From: Gracilimonas sp040877545
GTDB lineage: Bacteria > Bacteroidota > Rhodothermia > Balneolales > Balneolaceae
Assembly (NCBI GenBank): GCA_040877545.1
Contig: JBBDNN010000081.1
Location: forward strand, 1-64,000
Direction: 5' to 3'
DNA: 64,000 nucleotides
The position numbers were made by a program, and so were the translations under genes. Below, in pieces: positions 18,765-28,582 of the stretch; position 1 is the first letter of the stretch, and the number at the start of each line of letters is the position of its first letter. The notes beneath the pieces are model-generated. The model was not told the DNA's origin and ran no database searches. It was given only the letters and a program-made list of their open reading frames with translations.

Positions 18765-18779
18765 ATGACTTTCAGTCAT
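18765..18779. promoter_or_regulatory. Perfect palindromic operator next to the tetR start codon
   Basis: ATGACT-TTC-AGTCAT is a perfect 6-3-6 palindrome that begins one base upstream of the tetR ATG (ATG complement at 18761-18763). A protein bound there would block tetR transcription or translation initiation, the usual TetR autoregulation. A second, imperfect copy precedes tolC at 18074. Confidence 0.65.
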
Positions 18780-18946
18780 TTTTTGAATTTAAGTCAGAAG
18801 GTACACTTTTTTAAATATTAATCCACTTTTTTTAGGAACCATTCTCCTCTGGATTTTAGACTGCCAGCACGTGAAGAATTCTCAGATTCCAATTCGGTTT
18901 AAAAACCATTTCCCCTTACCTTTGGCCTCACTAATTTCCGAATATT

Positions 18947-19843
18947 TTGAACCGAACTTATCTCATTGATCTCAGCTTGATTTTTGTCGCAATCATCTGG
19001 GCTTTAAATTTCAGCATTGTAAAGGTTTCCCTTCGGGAAATTGACCCCTATAGTTTTAACGCACTTCGGTTTATTTTTGCCACAGCCTTTTTATGGTTTG
19101 CCGCACATAAAAGAGGGTATAGCTTAAAGGTAAAGAAAGAACATTTTTGGAAGCTGGTAGGAATTGGCATAATTGGCAACCTGTTCTACCAGATGTTATT
19201 TATCATTGGGGTGAATTATACTTTGGCTGCCAACGCTGCTGTAATGTTGGGCACTATTCCTATCTGGGTAGCCCTGCTCTCTCAATTTTTCACGGATGAA
19301 AAACTCACCACGTTTAAAACCATTGGTGTATTTCTGGCTTTTGCGGGAGTTACGCTTATTATAATCGGTGGAAATAATCCTCTTTCTTTCGAGTCAGATA
19401 CATTTCTAGGGAATATCATCACACTTTTAGCTGCCTTATGCTGGGCCACTTTCACAATTCTTTCCAGAAAATACCTTAAAATTTACAGCCCTCTGCAATA
19501 TTCAGCTTTTATGTCGGTTGTTGGATTGATAACTTTACTGTTGGTAGGTTTGCCATTCATGATACAACTGGAATGGTCTTCTATCACAATGGTAGGATTT
19601 GGCGGAGTATTTTATAGTGGTGCACTCTCGGTGGGATTAGCGTACATTATCTGGAATAACGGAGTCAAAAAAATTGGGGCCGTTCGTACAGCAGCTTATC
19701 AGAACCTTGTTCCGGTGCTTGGCCTTATCTTTGGACTGGTTTTATTAGGTGAAGAACTCACACTTCTTCAATATATTGGAGCGGCTTTAGTGATAGCTGG
19801 CATTATAATAGCCCGGATGAAAAGTAACCGGGTTTCTAAATAA
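18947..19843 (+). CDS. EamA/DMT-family transporter
   Basis: A 298-residue protein with ten membrane helices in two EamA repeats, including WALNFSIVKVSLREIDPYSF near the N terminus and LLGEELTLLQYIGAALVIAGI near the C terminus. Substrate unknown. The start is TTG 18947, the only start compatible with the conserved first helix. It is divergent from tetR and lies 16 bp before the polysaccharide export gene, so it could share a transcript with that locus, though DMT exporters are not usual members of such operons. Confidence 0.82.
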   Translation: MNRTYLIDLSLIFVAIIWALNFSIVKVSLREIDPYSFNALRFIFATAFLWFAAHKRGYSLKVKKEHFWKLVGIGIIGNLFYQMLFIIGVNYTLAANAAVMLGTIPIWVALLSQFFTDEKLTTFKTIGVFLAFAGVTLIIIGGNNPLSFESDTFLGNIITLLAALCWATFTILSRKYLKIYSPLQYSAFMSVVGLITLLLVGLPFMIQLEWSSITMVGFGGVFYSGALSVGLAYIIWNNGVKKIGAVRTAAYQNLVPVLGLIFGLVLLGEELTLLQYIGAALVIAGIIIARMKSNRVSK

Positions 19844-19859
19844 TTTTTAAAAATTGAAA

Positions 19860-21572
19860 ATGAATATCATTAGAGTATTATTTCCTTTTCTGTTAATCGT
19901 ATTGTTTATTTCTCCCAATAATTTGGTAGCACAACAAGAAAGTCAACCTGGTACAGGATTTAACTTTCAGTTCAATTCTGCCCTGGAAGGGTATTATTAT
20001 CAAGATGCTTTAGGCTCTATAATTGGGGATCAAATATATACTTCCGACGGTGTAGTTGATAAAAATACCTATCAGCTTGGCCCAAACGATTTAATTACCG
20101 TTGGAATTGAGGCTAGTGAAAATATTGTGTTGAGGGCATTAGTAGTCAATCCCCAGGGAGATATTATTATTCCCATGCTGGGCTCTGTGAATGTAGCCAA
20201 CCAAACAATTGCCGAGGCGCAAGAGACAATCAATGAAGCGGCTAAAGAAGTTTTCAGAAATCCCAATTCCACCATTACGTTAGAACGAGCCCGCCCTTTA
20301 ACAGTGTATGTATCGGGAAGTGTTCCTTCCCCCGGGAAACATATGGCACCTCCATTTTCGCGGGTTGATGTAGCCATTTATGGCTCTATTTACAAAGTGG
20401 ACCGCCCCAGTTCGGTTAGTAATTTACGAGCTGCAAATAATACTATTGATTTATTGGACGCCGGACCTCTTTCATTCAGAAATATTTTAATTACACATGC
20501 AGACGGTTCTACAGACATCGCAGATCTTGTTGCCTATTTCAAAGCCGGCCGGGTTGATAAAAACCCTGTAGTAAAGCATGGAGACCGAATATCTATTAAA
20601 AGACTTTCTAATGACAGCCCGCGTGTAAGCATCTCTGGTGCTATTAATGAGGAATTCGAACTTGAATATTCAGAAACCGACTCTCCATCACTTTTAGTTG
20701 ATATTGCCGGTGGCTATAAACCCGAAGCAGATACAAGCAGGTTATTTTTATACCGGCATGAAGCTGGCCAGACAGAAAAAATAGAAATAGCCAAAAGCGA
20801 CTGGAACTCACTCAAGATAAAGCCAAATGACCGCATTGTTATTCCCGTCAACAGGCAATTAAATCCTTCAACCTCTGCCTGGGTGTACGGAGAAGTAGAA
20901 ATACCTGGTAATTTCCCAATACAAAATGGTGAAACCACCGCATTCGATTTATTAAATTTATCCGGAGACTTGACTAATAACGCCCTACCATCCGCGGCCT
21001 ATTTAGTAAGGGCGGGAACTTTAGAAAATGAGATTCCCAATAAATTCAATGCTGATTTAATGAAAAGAACCTCAGATCAGGTTGCCCAGGGATTTGAATA
21101 TCTCGACCTGGAAACAAGACTGAGCCAGAATAAGGTTTTCATAGACCTTACAGATGATGAGCAATTGAAAGGAGTGAGTATTTATGACGGAGATCGTTTG
21201 TATGTTCCAAGAAATGAAGAAACTATCTTTGTTTTTGGGCAAATCAACAATCCGGGTTATTATCCATTTTCGGGAAATCCACAATCGGTTTACAACTATA
21301 TTGACCGCGCCGGCGGCTTTGCCCTCGCTGCCAACAGAGAACGCATTTTCATTATTAAAGCCGGAAGCGGAACCTGGTACCGCCCGGATGAAACGACCTT
21401 AGAATCGGGGGATAGAATTTTCATCGATCGAAATCCTTATGATGAACTGAATGCGCAACGAACCTATGAGGTACAACGCCAGCAGCTAAAAAATACCCGA
21501 ATTCAATTAATAATGACGGGTATTACAACTATAACGGGAATTATAACAACCTATGTTGCTATAACCCGGTAA
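19860..21572 (+). CDS. Polysaccharide export protein with SLBB domains (Wza-like)
   Basis: First gene of a surface polysaccharide locus. A cleaved signal peptide (about 27 residues, ending VAQQ) is followed by the Wza N-terminal export domain (YQLGPNDLITVGIEASENI ... VNPQGDIIIPMLGSVNV) and at least three SLBB repeats (VYVSGSVPSPGK, VSISGAINEEFEL, FVFGQINNPGYYPFSG). It ends in a hydrophobic helix, as in Wza, where the C terminus forms an outer-membrane barrel. At 570 residues it is longer than Wza because of additional SLBB units. ATG 19860 is preferred to TTG 19854. Confidence 0.87.
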   Translation: MNIIRVLFPFLLIVLFISPNNLVAQQESQPGTGFNFQFNSALEGYYYQDALGSIIGDQIYTSDGVVDKNTYQLGPNDLITVGIEASENIVLRALVVNPQGDIIIPMLGSVNVANQTIAEAQETINEAAKEVFRNPNSTITLERARPLTVYVSGSVPSPGKHMAPPFSRVDVAIYGSIYKVDRPSSVSNLRAANNTIDLLDAGPLSFRNILITHADGSTDIADLVAYFKAGRVDKNPVVKHGDRISIKRLSNDSPRVSISGAINEEFELEYSETDSPSLLVDIAGGYKPEADTSRLFLYRHEAGQTEKIEIAKSDWNSLKIKPNDRIVIPVNRQLNPSTSAWVYGEVEIPGNFPIQNGETTAFDLLNLSGDLTNNALPSAAYLVRAGTLENEIPNKFNADLMKRTSDQVAQGFEYLDLETRLSQNKVFIDLTDDEQLKGVSIYDGDRLYVPRNEETIFVFGQINNPGYYPFSGNPQSVYNYIDRAGGFALAANRERIFIIKAGSGTWYRPDETTLESGDRIFIDRNPYDELNAQRTYEVQRQQLKNTRIQLIMTGITTITGIITTYVAITR

Positions 21573-21607
21573 ATGATTTTTATCCTTTTCCATAACATAT
21601 TTCATTA

Positions 21608-22735
21608 ATGAACGAACAAAACAACAACGAATCAGAAACTAATTTTTTATTTTTTTTGAGGCTGGTTATCTCCAACTGGAAATTTTTACTAGCCACGTAT
21701 CTCACCGTCGGAATTGTAACTGTCACCATTTTAATGTTGATTCCGAAACATTATAAAAGTGAAGCAACCATTGTTATTATGGAGGAAAGCACTTCTTCTT
21801 TAACCGGGGTACTTTCTGAATTCTCCTCATTAGGTTTAGGCTTTGGAACAGGAGGTCAGATTGAGACTTATATAGGGTATCTGCATACTAAAAAAATGTA
21901 CGATCGGCTGATTGAAGAATTTAATCTTTTTGAAGAATATGAAGCCACCTACCGGGAAGATGTATATGAAATTATTTTTGCAAATTTAGGTGCCACAGAT
22001 AATGAAAATAAAACGTTTTCTATTTCTTATACATACGAGGAAGATCCGGAAAAAGCAGCGGAAATCGTTTCATTTTTATATAAGGAATTAGATAAAATTG
22101 CCCTTGAAGTTGATAAAGCGCAAGCATCCAATTTCCGGACTTATGTAGAAAACTACTATCAGGATGTAAGGAGTAGCTTGAGGAAAAATGAAGATTCTTT
22201 AAGTCGCTTTCAAGCCAGGACAGGGTTATTTGATCTCGAAACACAGGTTGAGGTTACCATCTCAAGTTTAGCTGAACTGGAAAAGAGAAAAATAGGCTTG
22301 GAAATTGAGCAGAATTATATGGACCAGGCTTTCCAAAGCTCCTCACGAAGCCGTGAGATAGACAACCAGGTTTCAGCAATTTCAAATAAAATTAATTCTC
22401 TAAAGAAAAATCAAAGCCTTACACTTCTTGCCTTAGATGAGGTACCCATTGAAGGAGTCAACTTTTTGCGGCTTCAAAGAGATATTTTGGTAGGAGAAAA
22501 AGTAGCTGAATTCCTGCGTTTGCAATATGAACAGGCTCTACTTGATGAACAGAAAATAAATTCCAATTTATATTTAGTTGATCCACCTAAAGTTGCGCAG
22601 AAAAAATTTAAGCCACAGCGGACAAAAATATTATTTATAGCGATGTTTTTTACGATAACACTATCACTAATCCTGATAAGGGTTAAAGAATATTACCGGG
22701 CAAATAGAAAGAGTATCCATTCTTTATTCTCTTGA
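21608..22735 (+). CDS. Wzz/GumC-type polysaccharide chain-length or co-polymerase protein
   Basis: A 375-residue inner membrane protein with a transmembrane helix near residues 22-42 (LLATYLTVGIVTVTILML), a long periplasmic region rich in coiled-coil helices (about residues 150-300), and a second helix close to the C terminus (ILFIAMFFTITLSLILI). This is the two-helix Wzz fold without a cytoplasmic tyrosine-kinase domain. It should set chain length or couple the polymer to the export protein encoded 35 bp upstream. Confidence 0.85.
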   Translation: MNEQNNNESETNFLFFLRLVISNWKFLLATYLTVGIVTVTILMLIPKHYKSEATIVIMEESTSSLTGVLSEFSSLGLGFGTGGQIETYIGYLHTKKMYDRLIEEFNLFEEYEATYREDVYEIIFANLGATDNENKTFSISYTYEEDPEKAAEIVSFLYKELDKIALEVDKAQASNFRTYVENYYQDVRSSLRKNEDSLSRFQARTGLFDLETQVEVTISSLAELEKRKIGLEIEQNYMDQAFQSSSRSREIDNQVSAISNKINSLKKNQSLTLLALDEVPIEGVNFLRLQRDILVGEKVAEFLRLQYEQALLDEQKINSNLYLVDPPKVAQKKFKPQRTKILFIAMFFTITLSLILIRVKEYYRANRKSIHSLFS

Positions 22736-22738
22736 AAT

Positions 22739-23974
22739 TTGGTAAAAAAGATATATACATACTTTCCACTCTTCCTTTTTTCGGGAGTATGGTGCTTGGT
22801 AGTCATCTTTTCTTCATTAAACTGGTACAATATTCATTCAGTAGCTACTGATACTTGGATTTTATTAGGGTCTGGTTTATATGCCTTTATAAGTGGTTAT
22901 TTAATATTTACATTTTTCGATTCCGATTTTGCCGACCTCACTTTGAAAAGAAAAAAGGTCCAGTTAGATGAAGTACTGATTGCAAAAACCATTGTTGTAA
23001 TGTGTTTATTTTCCTTTTTCGGAACATATTTAGTAATGGATGCTTTAGGGAATATCGCCGGAAATGGAATATCTACATATTTTAGTAAACCTATTGATAT
23101 TCGAAGAGCATATGTGGAAATACAAAGTAATCCTTTAGTACCCGCACCTCTTTCTTATAAGCTGGGCAGCTATTTAATTAATTTTTGCTTTGTTGCAAAT
23201 TTGCTTGGTGGGGCCTTACTAACATCTACTCGAAAAATTAAATGGATTGGCCTGCTTCCCTTATTTTCTGCCTTTTTAACTTCTATTTCAATTTTTGGAA
23301 GATTTGGTATCATTTCAAGCTTAGCTTTCCTTTTTCTGAGCTATTTAATTATTAGCTTTTTTAAGCCTGATAGTGAAAGAGTTCGGTTAATAAAAAATCT
23401 CAGTGTTACGGCCGTTTTAGTTGTTTTCGGGCTCTATTTTCTCTTTTACTATATAGTATTAGCCCGATATTCAATCGCTTTAGATTTGCAGGAATATTTT
23501 AATAAAACCATATATTTCTATTTCTCTGGAGGCGTTTCTGCTTTAGATGACTTTTTGAAAACAAATTTCACCCATTCATATGGAACATCCAGTTTTAGGA
23601 GTTTTTTTAAGTGGTTAGCGCGTTTTGGATTATGGCCTAGTGAGAATATCAACTCCAGTTATGATAGCTTTACAAAAGTAAGTCCCTCACTATCCATCAA
23701 CACGTACACCTACATCCGTTCGCTTTACATTGATTTTGGAATAACTGGTGTCGTCTTTTTTAGCTTTGCATGGGGAGCAGGAGTTAAAATTCTTCTTAAA
23801 AAAGTTTATTCAAACTTCAATATTCTTTATCTCTACTTTGCCATTATACTTATCTATAGTTCTCTAATGACCTTTTATTCTTTTTATTTTGAATCAATTT
23901 CTTTGGTAATTTTTTGGATGATTCCTCTAATATTGTTTCACGGACATTTTAAGAAATGTTTTAAAACAGTTTGA
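22739..23974 (+). CDS. O-antigen/oligosaccharide repeat-unit polymerase-like membrane protein
   Basis: A 411-residue protein with about eleven hydrophobic segments and a large loop around residues 275-330 (near SLSINTYTYIRSLYIDFG), typical of Wzy-type polymerases, which join lipid-linked repeat units in the periplasm. Sequence conservation in this class is low, so the call relies on topology, the IDFG(I/L)xG-like motif and gene context between the chain-length protein and the flippase. TTG 22739 starts 3 bp after the upstream stop; its end overlaps the flippase start (TTGA). Confidence 0.7.
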   Translation: MVKKIYTYFPLFLFSGVWCLVVIFSSLNWYNIHSVATDTWILLGSGLYAFISGYLIFTFFDSDFADLTLKRKKVQLDEVLIAKTIVVMCLFSFFGTYLVMDALGNIAGNGISTYFSKPIDIRRAYVEIQSNPLVPAPLSYKLGSYLINFCFVANLLGGALLTSTRKIKWIGLLPLFSAFLTSISIFGRFGIISSLAFLFLSYLIISFFKPDSERVRLIKNLSVTAVLVVFGLYFLFYYIVLARYSIALDLQEYFNKTIYFYFSGGVSALDDFLKTNFTHSYGTSSFRSFFKWLARFGLWPSENINSSYDSFTKVSPSLSINTYTYIRSLYIDFGITGVVFFSFAWGAGVKILLKKVYSNFNILYLYFAIILIYSSLMTFYSFYFESISLVIFWMIPLILFHGHFKKCFKTV

Positions 23975-25239
23975 ACTTCTCAAATAATATAAAATCTTAC
24001 TTTATAAATGTTGCAACTCTTTCAAGTGGGACAATTCTTGCAAATTTAATTACCATTGTTGCAACCTTATTTCTGACTAGATTATTTACTCCTCAGGAAA
24101 TTGGCTATCTCACCTTTTTCAATTCCTCCGCTATTGTTCTTGCTAATATTTTTACTTTGGGCTACGAATTTGCCATAGTCACTCCAAAGAAATCCAGAGT
24201 TGCTTTACACCTTACTCTTGGTGCTTCAGCCCTCCTCTTTTTCTTCTCAATAATCTTGTCAGTACTAGTCCTTCTTATTCTACTATTAAATGTAGAACCT
24301 GATATTGGCTTGCCTGTAAACTGGTTTATTTTTCTTCCTTTTGCTGTTCTCATATTGGGATTCATAAACATTTCACAAGAGTGGTTTACACGAACCGAAC
24401 AGTATAAGTTGCTATCAGTAACCAAAACACTCCAATCTCTGGCAACTGCTATTCCTCAGATCTTAATCGGCTATTATTTTCTGAATAGTATTGGATTAGT
24501 TATTGGTTACATAGTAGGAAGAGCTACATCATCTATTGTTTATGTGTGGAAATTTATTCAGAACAAGCTTACTGATATTGCCACAAGAAAATCCATTTTT
24601 TCTACTTTGAAAGAGTACAAAAGATATCCGAAATATATTTCACCAACGATAATTATAGATCGATTATCATTAGAGGCACCTTATTTTCTAATATCTTTTT
24701 TGTTTGGAGAGTCTGCCCTTGGATTTTTTGCAATCTCTTATCGTGTTTTGAGTGTGCCCATGACTTTCATCGGTTCCGCAGTTGGACAAGTATTCTTTAA
24801 ATTTCTTGCAAGAAAAAAAAATAAAGCCATTCAATTAAGCCCTGCATTAATTAAAACATGGTTAGCACTTTCCATCATCGGAATTCTTCCTATAGTTGTA
24901 ATTTTAGTTGGTGGTGCAGATTTATTCCAAATCGTGTTTGGTGAAGAGTGGGGGTTTTCAGGAACTCTGGCAATTTTATTAGTGCCGATGCTATATCTGG
25001 ATTTTATTTCTTCACCAACCGGCCGATCTTTTCTGGTTTTAAATCTTGAACATTATTCTCCGGTTTTTTCCTTTGCCCGAATCACCTATGTGTGTGGAAG
25101 TATCATAGTAGGTTACTATTTTGGAAATATATTATTGGCTGTTTTATTGCTCTCTCTTTCCAGAGCCTTAGCATTAATCATTCAAAATGGCATATTGTTT
25201 CTAAAAGCAAAACAACATGATGCAAAATTAACTCTATAA
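23971..25239 (+). CDS. Wzx-like polysaccharide flippase (MOP superfamily)
   Basis: A 422-residue membrane protein with about 12 helices and the MOP opening pattern (SGTILANLITIVATLFLTRL ... EIGYLTFFNS). It would flip undecaprenol-linked repeat units to the periplasmic face. TTG 23971 overlaps the stop of the polymerase gene by 4 bp and its stop overlaps the next ATG by 1 bp, so polymerase, flippase and glycosyltransferase are tightly coupled. Confidence 0.82.
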   Translation: MNFSNNIKSYFINVATLSSGTILANLITIVATLFLTRLFTPQEIGYLTFFNSSAIVLANIFTLGYEFAIVTPKKSRVALHLTLGASALLFFFSIILSVLVLLILLLNVEPDIGLPVNWFIFLPFAVLILGFINISQEWFTRTEQYKLLSVTKTLQSLATAIPQILIGYYFLNSIGLVIGYIVGRATSSIVYVWKFIQNKLTDIATRKSIFSTLKEYKRYPKYISPTIIIDRLSLEAPYFLISFLFGESALGFFAISYRVLSVPMTFIGSAVGQVFFKFLARKKNKAIQLSPALIKTWLALSIIGILPIVVILVGGADLFQIVFGEEWGFSGTLAILLVPMLYLDFISSPTGRSFLVLNLEHYSPVFSFARITYVCGSIIVGYYFGNILLAVLLLSLSRALALIIQNGILFLKAKQHDAKLTL

Positions 25240-26393
25240 TGCGCGTATCCATAGTTAGTCATCTTTTCCCTACACAACATTATCCATTTCTTGGAAAGTT
25301 TATAAAAGATCAATTAATCCTGCTGAATGATGTAAATGAAATTACAGCAGATTTGATTGTTCCAACGCCATATTCGCTTCCTTTTACCCAAAAAAAAAGC
25401 AATAATAAATCTCCATTACTTGCAGAAGATAATTTAAGTAACAGGCTCTTTTACCTATCAATGCCTAAAAAGAAATTTCCAAAAATAATTTCCCGATCGC
25501 TAGCAAACTCAATTCAGCAGTACTTCAGAAATAAGGTGTATGATATTATTCATATTCATTGGTTATATCCTGATGCACTTTGTATTCCAAAACTTCATGA
25601 AATGGGAAATAGATGTGTATTAACTATCCATGGCAGCGATTGGTATAAGAATGCGGAAAACTCTTATTTACTTCCACTATTTAAGCAGGTTTTTTTAAAA
25701 GCAGATTATGTTTTCTTTGTTGGCGATCAATTGCAGGATGATATAACTGCTCGGTTTCCAATACTGAATGACAAGTCATCTGTAATTTATAATTCAGTTG
25801 ATGGAGAGAAGTATTCCATTCCTACTTCAATAGAGAAAGATCAATCTTTAAAAGAATTAGGTTGGGATATTAGAAAAAAGCATTTCCTTTGTGTGGCAAG
25901 TTCACAGAAAGAGAAGGGAGTAGATTTATTAGTTCAAGCTGTAGGGAAAATCTCTGATGAATTTTCTGACTTTCAGCTTCATGTTGTTGGGTCAAATAAT
26001 CCGAAAATACTTAAGACGGAAAATTCATCAGGTAAAATTCATTTTCACCCAACAGTATCACCCGATGAACTCATAAAATATTATCACGCATCAGATGCCT
26101 ATATTTTACCAAGTAGAAAAGAGGGTTTTGGTCTTGCTATGATTGAGGCGGCCACTACAGGCTTGCCACTTGTAGCAAATCCAACTGGTATTGCTACGGC
26201 TTTTATTGATGAGAATATAGGAATTCTTGGTGATGAAATTAGTTCAGATTCAATTGCCAGATCAATATCAAAGCTGATTCAAAATTTGGATAATTATTCA
26301 AGAAGGTCTATCAGGGGAAAAGCGTTAGCACTCTTTGGGAAGGAAATATATCGCGATAGATTACTAAAGCAGTATCAAATATTAATTGATTAA
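25239..26393 (+). CDS. Glycosyltransferase family 4 protein
   Basis: A 384-residue GT-B fold enzyme. The acceptor half begins MRVSIVSHLFPTQHYPFLGK and contains HIHWLYPDAL; the donor half contains YILPSRKEGFGLAMIEAATTGLP, the E-x7-E type motif of retaining GT4 enzymes. It presumably adds a sugar to the repeat unit on the cytoplasmic face. Its 3' end overlaps the convergent glycosyltransferase gene by 12 bp, so it closes the rightward part of the locus. Confidence 0.85.
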   Translation: MRVSIVSHLFPTQHYPFLGKFIKDQLILLNDVNEITADLIVPTPYSLPFTQKKSNNKSPLLAEDNLSNRLFYLSMPKKKFPKIISRSLANSIQQYFRNKVYDIIHIHWLYPDALCIPKLHEMGNRCVLTIHGSDWYKNAENSYLLPLFKQVFLKADYVFFVGDQLQDDITARFPILNDKSSVIYNSVDGEKYSIPTSIEKDQSLKELGWDIRKKHFLCVASSQKEKGVDLLVQAVGKISDEFSDFQLHVVGSNNPKILKTENSSGKIHFHPTVSPDELIKYYHASDAYILPSRKEGFGLAMIEAATTGLPLVANPTGIATAFIDENIGILGDEISSDSIARSISKLIQNLDNYSRRSIRGKALALFGKEIYRDRLLKQYQILID

Positions 26394-27488
26394 ATTATTA
26401 TAGATATGCAATAATTTTTGCTCTTCCTGAGACCAGTTATATTTTTCTACTACTGCATTTTGTCCATTCTCACCCATTTTTTTTGCTTCTGCAGGATTTT
26501 GTGAAATCCAGATTATAGCTTCTGCAATTTCTTCGGGAATCATTGGATCAACTAAAACTCCACATCCATTTCTTTCTATAATTTGTTCCCATAGAGAAAA
26601 ATTAGATGCTATTACAGGCAATCCTGCATACATATATTCGAAGAGTTTATTTGGCTGTGCATCTATATGATTAGGAATTGGATGAAAAGTAACCAAACCA
26701 GCAATAGAGTCTGATGCGTACTTCTGAAAATCATTTCTATCAACCCAGCCAACAAAATTTACATACTTCCATCCAACTTCTTTTTTTAACTTATTTTCTA
26801 TTTCTTTCGGTGAAAATTTACCAGCTAAAATTAAATTAACATCAACAGATTCATTTGCTACTTCTACTGCTTTAATAATTTCTTTAACTCCTCGTACAAG
26901 GGTAAGATCACCAATATAAAATACATTAGTCTTGCCTTCTTTTGATGCCACTTCCGGCTTTTCTTTTTCTAAAATCGGAAAATTTTGAATGATCGATGTG
27001 TTATCTGAGGCCAGTCTTTTTTCAATGGCAGGTGTGACTACAATAAGATGATCAAACACAATTTTAGCAATTTGCTCCAGTGCATTTACACCCACAGACA
27101 TCATCTTTCTTTTCCCCTTGGGAATCCAATCTTTACCGAGTATATCTTTAGGCACATCTTCATGTACATCATATATAATTTTATACCTAAAAATTTTGAG
27201 GAATAACCCAATAGGGATAAGCTCAGGGTCGTGAAAATGAAAAATTGTTCCTTTTGGATATTTGAAACACTTTTTTAAAAGCAGTGGAATTATTCTAAAT
27301 ATTCTATCAGACTTTTTACGTGCTATAGGTAAGGCGTTTATATTAACACCTTCTTTTATTTCATCTTCAGGATGTTGAATAATAAGGTCTACATCAAACC
27401 CATGAACTGTTAATGATTTGCAAATTTTATGGAATATCCTGGTATCAAAAGAAGGATGAACTGAGGAAAGTTGAACAATCTTAGCCAT
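26382..27488 (-). CDS. Glycosyltransferase family 4 protein
   Basis: A 368-residue GT-B enzyme with the N-terminal MAKIVQLSSVHPSFDTRIFHKI and HFHDPELIPIG blocks and the donor-side motif PNKLFEYMYAGLPVIASNF. It runs on the minus strand, opposite to the other polysaccharide genes, sharing 12 bp of coding sequence with its neighbour. It is 20 bp downstream of wecB on the same strand, and the two with the GT2 gene form a leftward sub-operon. Sugar specificity unknown. Confidence 0.85.
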   Translation of the reverse strand: MAKIVQLSSVHPSFDTRIFHKICKSLTVHGFDVDLIIQHPEDEIKEGVNINALPIARKKSDRIFRIIPLLLKKCFKYPKGTIFHFHDPELIPIGLFLKIFRYKIIYDVHEDVPKDILGKDWIPKGKRKMMSVGVNALEQIAKIVFDHLIVVTPAIEKRLASDNTSIIQNFPILEKEKPEVASKEGKTNVFYIGDLTLVRGVKEIIKAVEVANESVDVNLILAGKFSPKEIENKLKKEVGWKYVNFVGWVDRNDFQKYASDSIAGLVTFHPIPNHIDAQPNKLFEYMYAGLPVIASNFSLWEQIIERNGCGVLVDPMIPEEIAEAIIWISQNPAEAKKMGENGQNAVVEKYNWSQEEQKLLHIYNNLIN

Positions 27489-27508
27489 TATATATTTGTT
27501 CTTTCATG

Positions 27509-28582
27509 CTAATTGACAAGCCCTTTGATTTCAACCATCATTTTTTCAGTAACATCTTCACCAAAAATGTCCCTATGTGGTTGTAAGGGAGTAAAATTCT
27601 CAATTTCAGCATGGAAATCTTTTGCAGAGGTTGAAATAAGTAGATTCCATCCGGCTTCAACTGTTTCAATCCACTCTGTTTCAGGTCTAAGGGTGATACA
27701 GGGTTTCTTTAAGATATAAGCTTCTTTTTGAATACCACCGGAATCTGTAATTATTTTATTTGAATACATTAATAATTTAACAAAATCTAAAAATCCTAAA
27801 GGCTCTATCAGCAGTATATTATCCTCAACTTTTATTCCAAAATCAGAAATTTTTTGCTTTGTTCTTGGATGAACAGGAAAAACTACTTTTTTTTCCAACA
27901 TATTTAATTCATCTAAAATTTTTACCAAGTTTTTTTTTTGATCTACATTATATGGACGATGTAAGGTAGCAGTATAATAGGATTCTTCATCCAATTTTAA
28001 ATCAAGTAAAACTTTAGAGTTTTTTTCTGCTATTTCACAATTATTAAGAAGACTATCTACCATTATATCACCGGTCAACCTACTGTTGCTTCTCAACCCT
28101 TCTTGCTCCAGGTTTTTAACAGCTGTTTCGGTAGGAGCTAACAATAAATCACTGACATGATCTGTCAAAACTCTGTTAATCTCTTCCGGCATTTCCCTGT
28201 TAAAACTCCTTAAACCAGCTTCTATGTGTACAATAGGAATTTGTAATTTTGATGCTGCTAAGGCGCCGGCCAAGGTAGAATTTGTGTCTCCAAAAACTAT
28301 AACCATTTTCGGTTTTTCGTCAAGAAGTACTTGCTCAATTTTATTAAGCATATGTCCGGTTTGTGCTCCTTGCCGATCAGAACCTGTGGCTAAATTATAT
28401 TTAGGCACAGTAAGATTTAATTCATCAAAAAATACCGATGACATATTTTTATCGTAGTGCTGGCCTGTATGAATCACTACCTCATTAAAGGTAGAAGTTA
28501 GTTTTCTTGAAAGAGCAGATAGTTTAATAAACTGTGGTCTAGCTCCCACCACCACTACAATCTTCTTTCTATTCTTTACCAT
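27509..28582 (-). CDS. wecB: UDP-N-acetylglucosamine 2-epimerase (non-hydrolysing)
   Basis: Interconverts UDP-GlcNAc and UDP-ManNAc, supplying ManNAc-type sugars for surface polysaccharide. The 357-residue protein has the family signatures VVGARPQFIK at the N terminus, FGDTNSTLAGALAA, HIEAGLRSFNREMPEEINR and the DSGGIQKEAYILKKPC / LRPETEWIETVEAGWN pair. Its start overlaps the upstream GT2 gene end by 7 bp. The presence of this gene suggests that the repeat unit contains ManNAc or a derivative, although no ManNAc dehydrogenase is seen in the window. Confidence 0.9.
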   Translation of the reverse strand: MVKNRKKIVVVVGARPQFIKLSALSRKLTSTFNEVVIHTGQHYDKNMSSVFFDELNLTVPKYNLATGSDRQGAQTGHMLNKIEQVLLDEKPKMVIVFGDTNSTLAGALAASKLQIPIVHIEAGLRSFNREMPEEINRVLTDHVSDLLLAPTETAVKNLEQEGLRSNSRLTGDIMVDSLLNNCEIAEKNSKVLLDLKLDEESYYTATLHRPYNVDQKKNLVKILDELNMLEKKVVFPVHPRTKQKISDFGIKVEDNILLIEPLGFLDFVKLLMYSNKIITDSGGIQKEAYILKKPCITLRPETEWIETVEAGWNLLISTSAKDFHAEIENFTPLQPHRDIFGEDVTEKMMVEIKGLVN

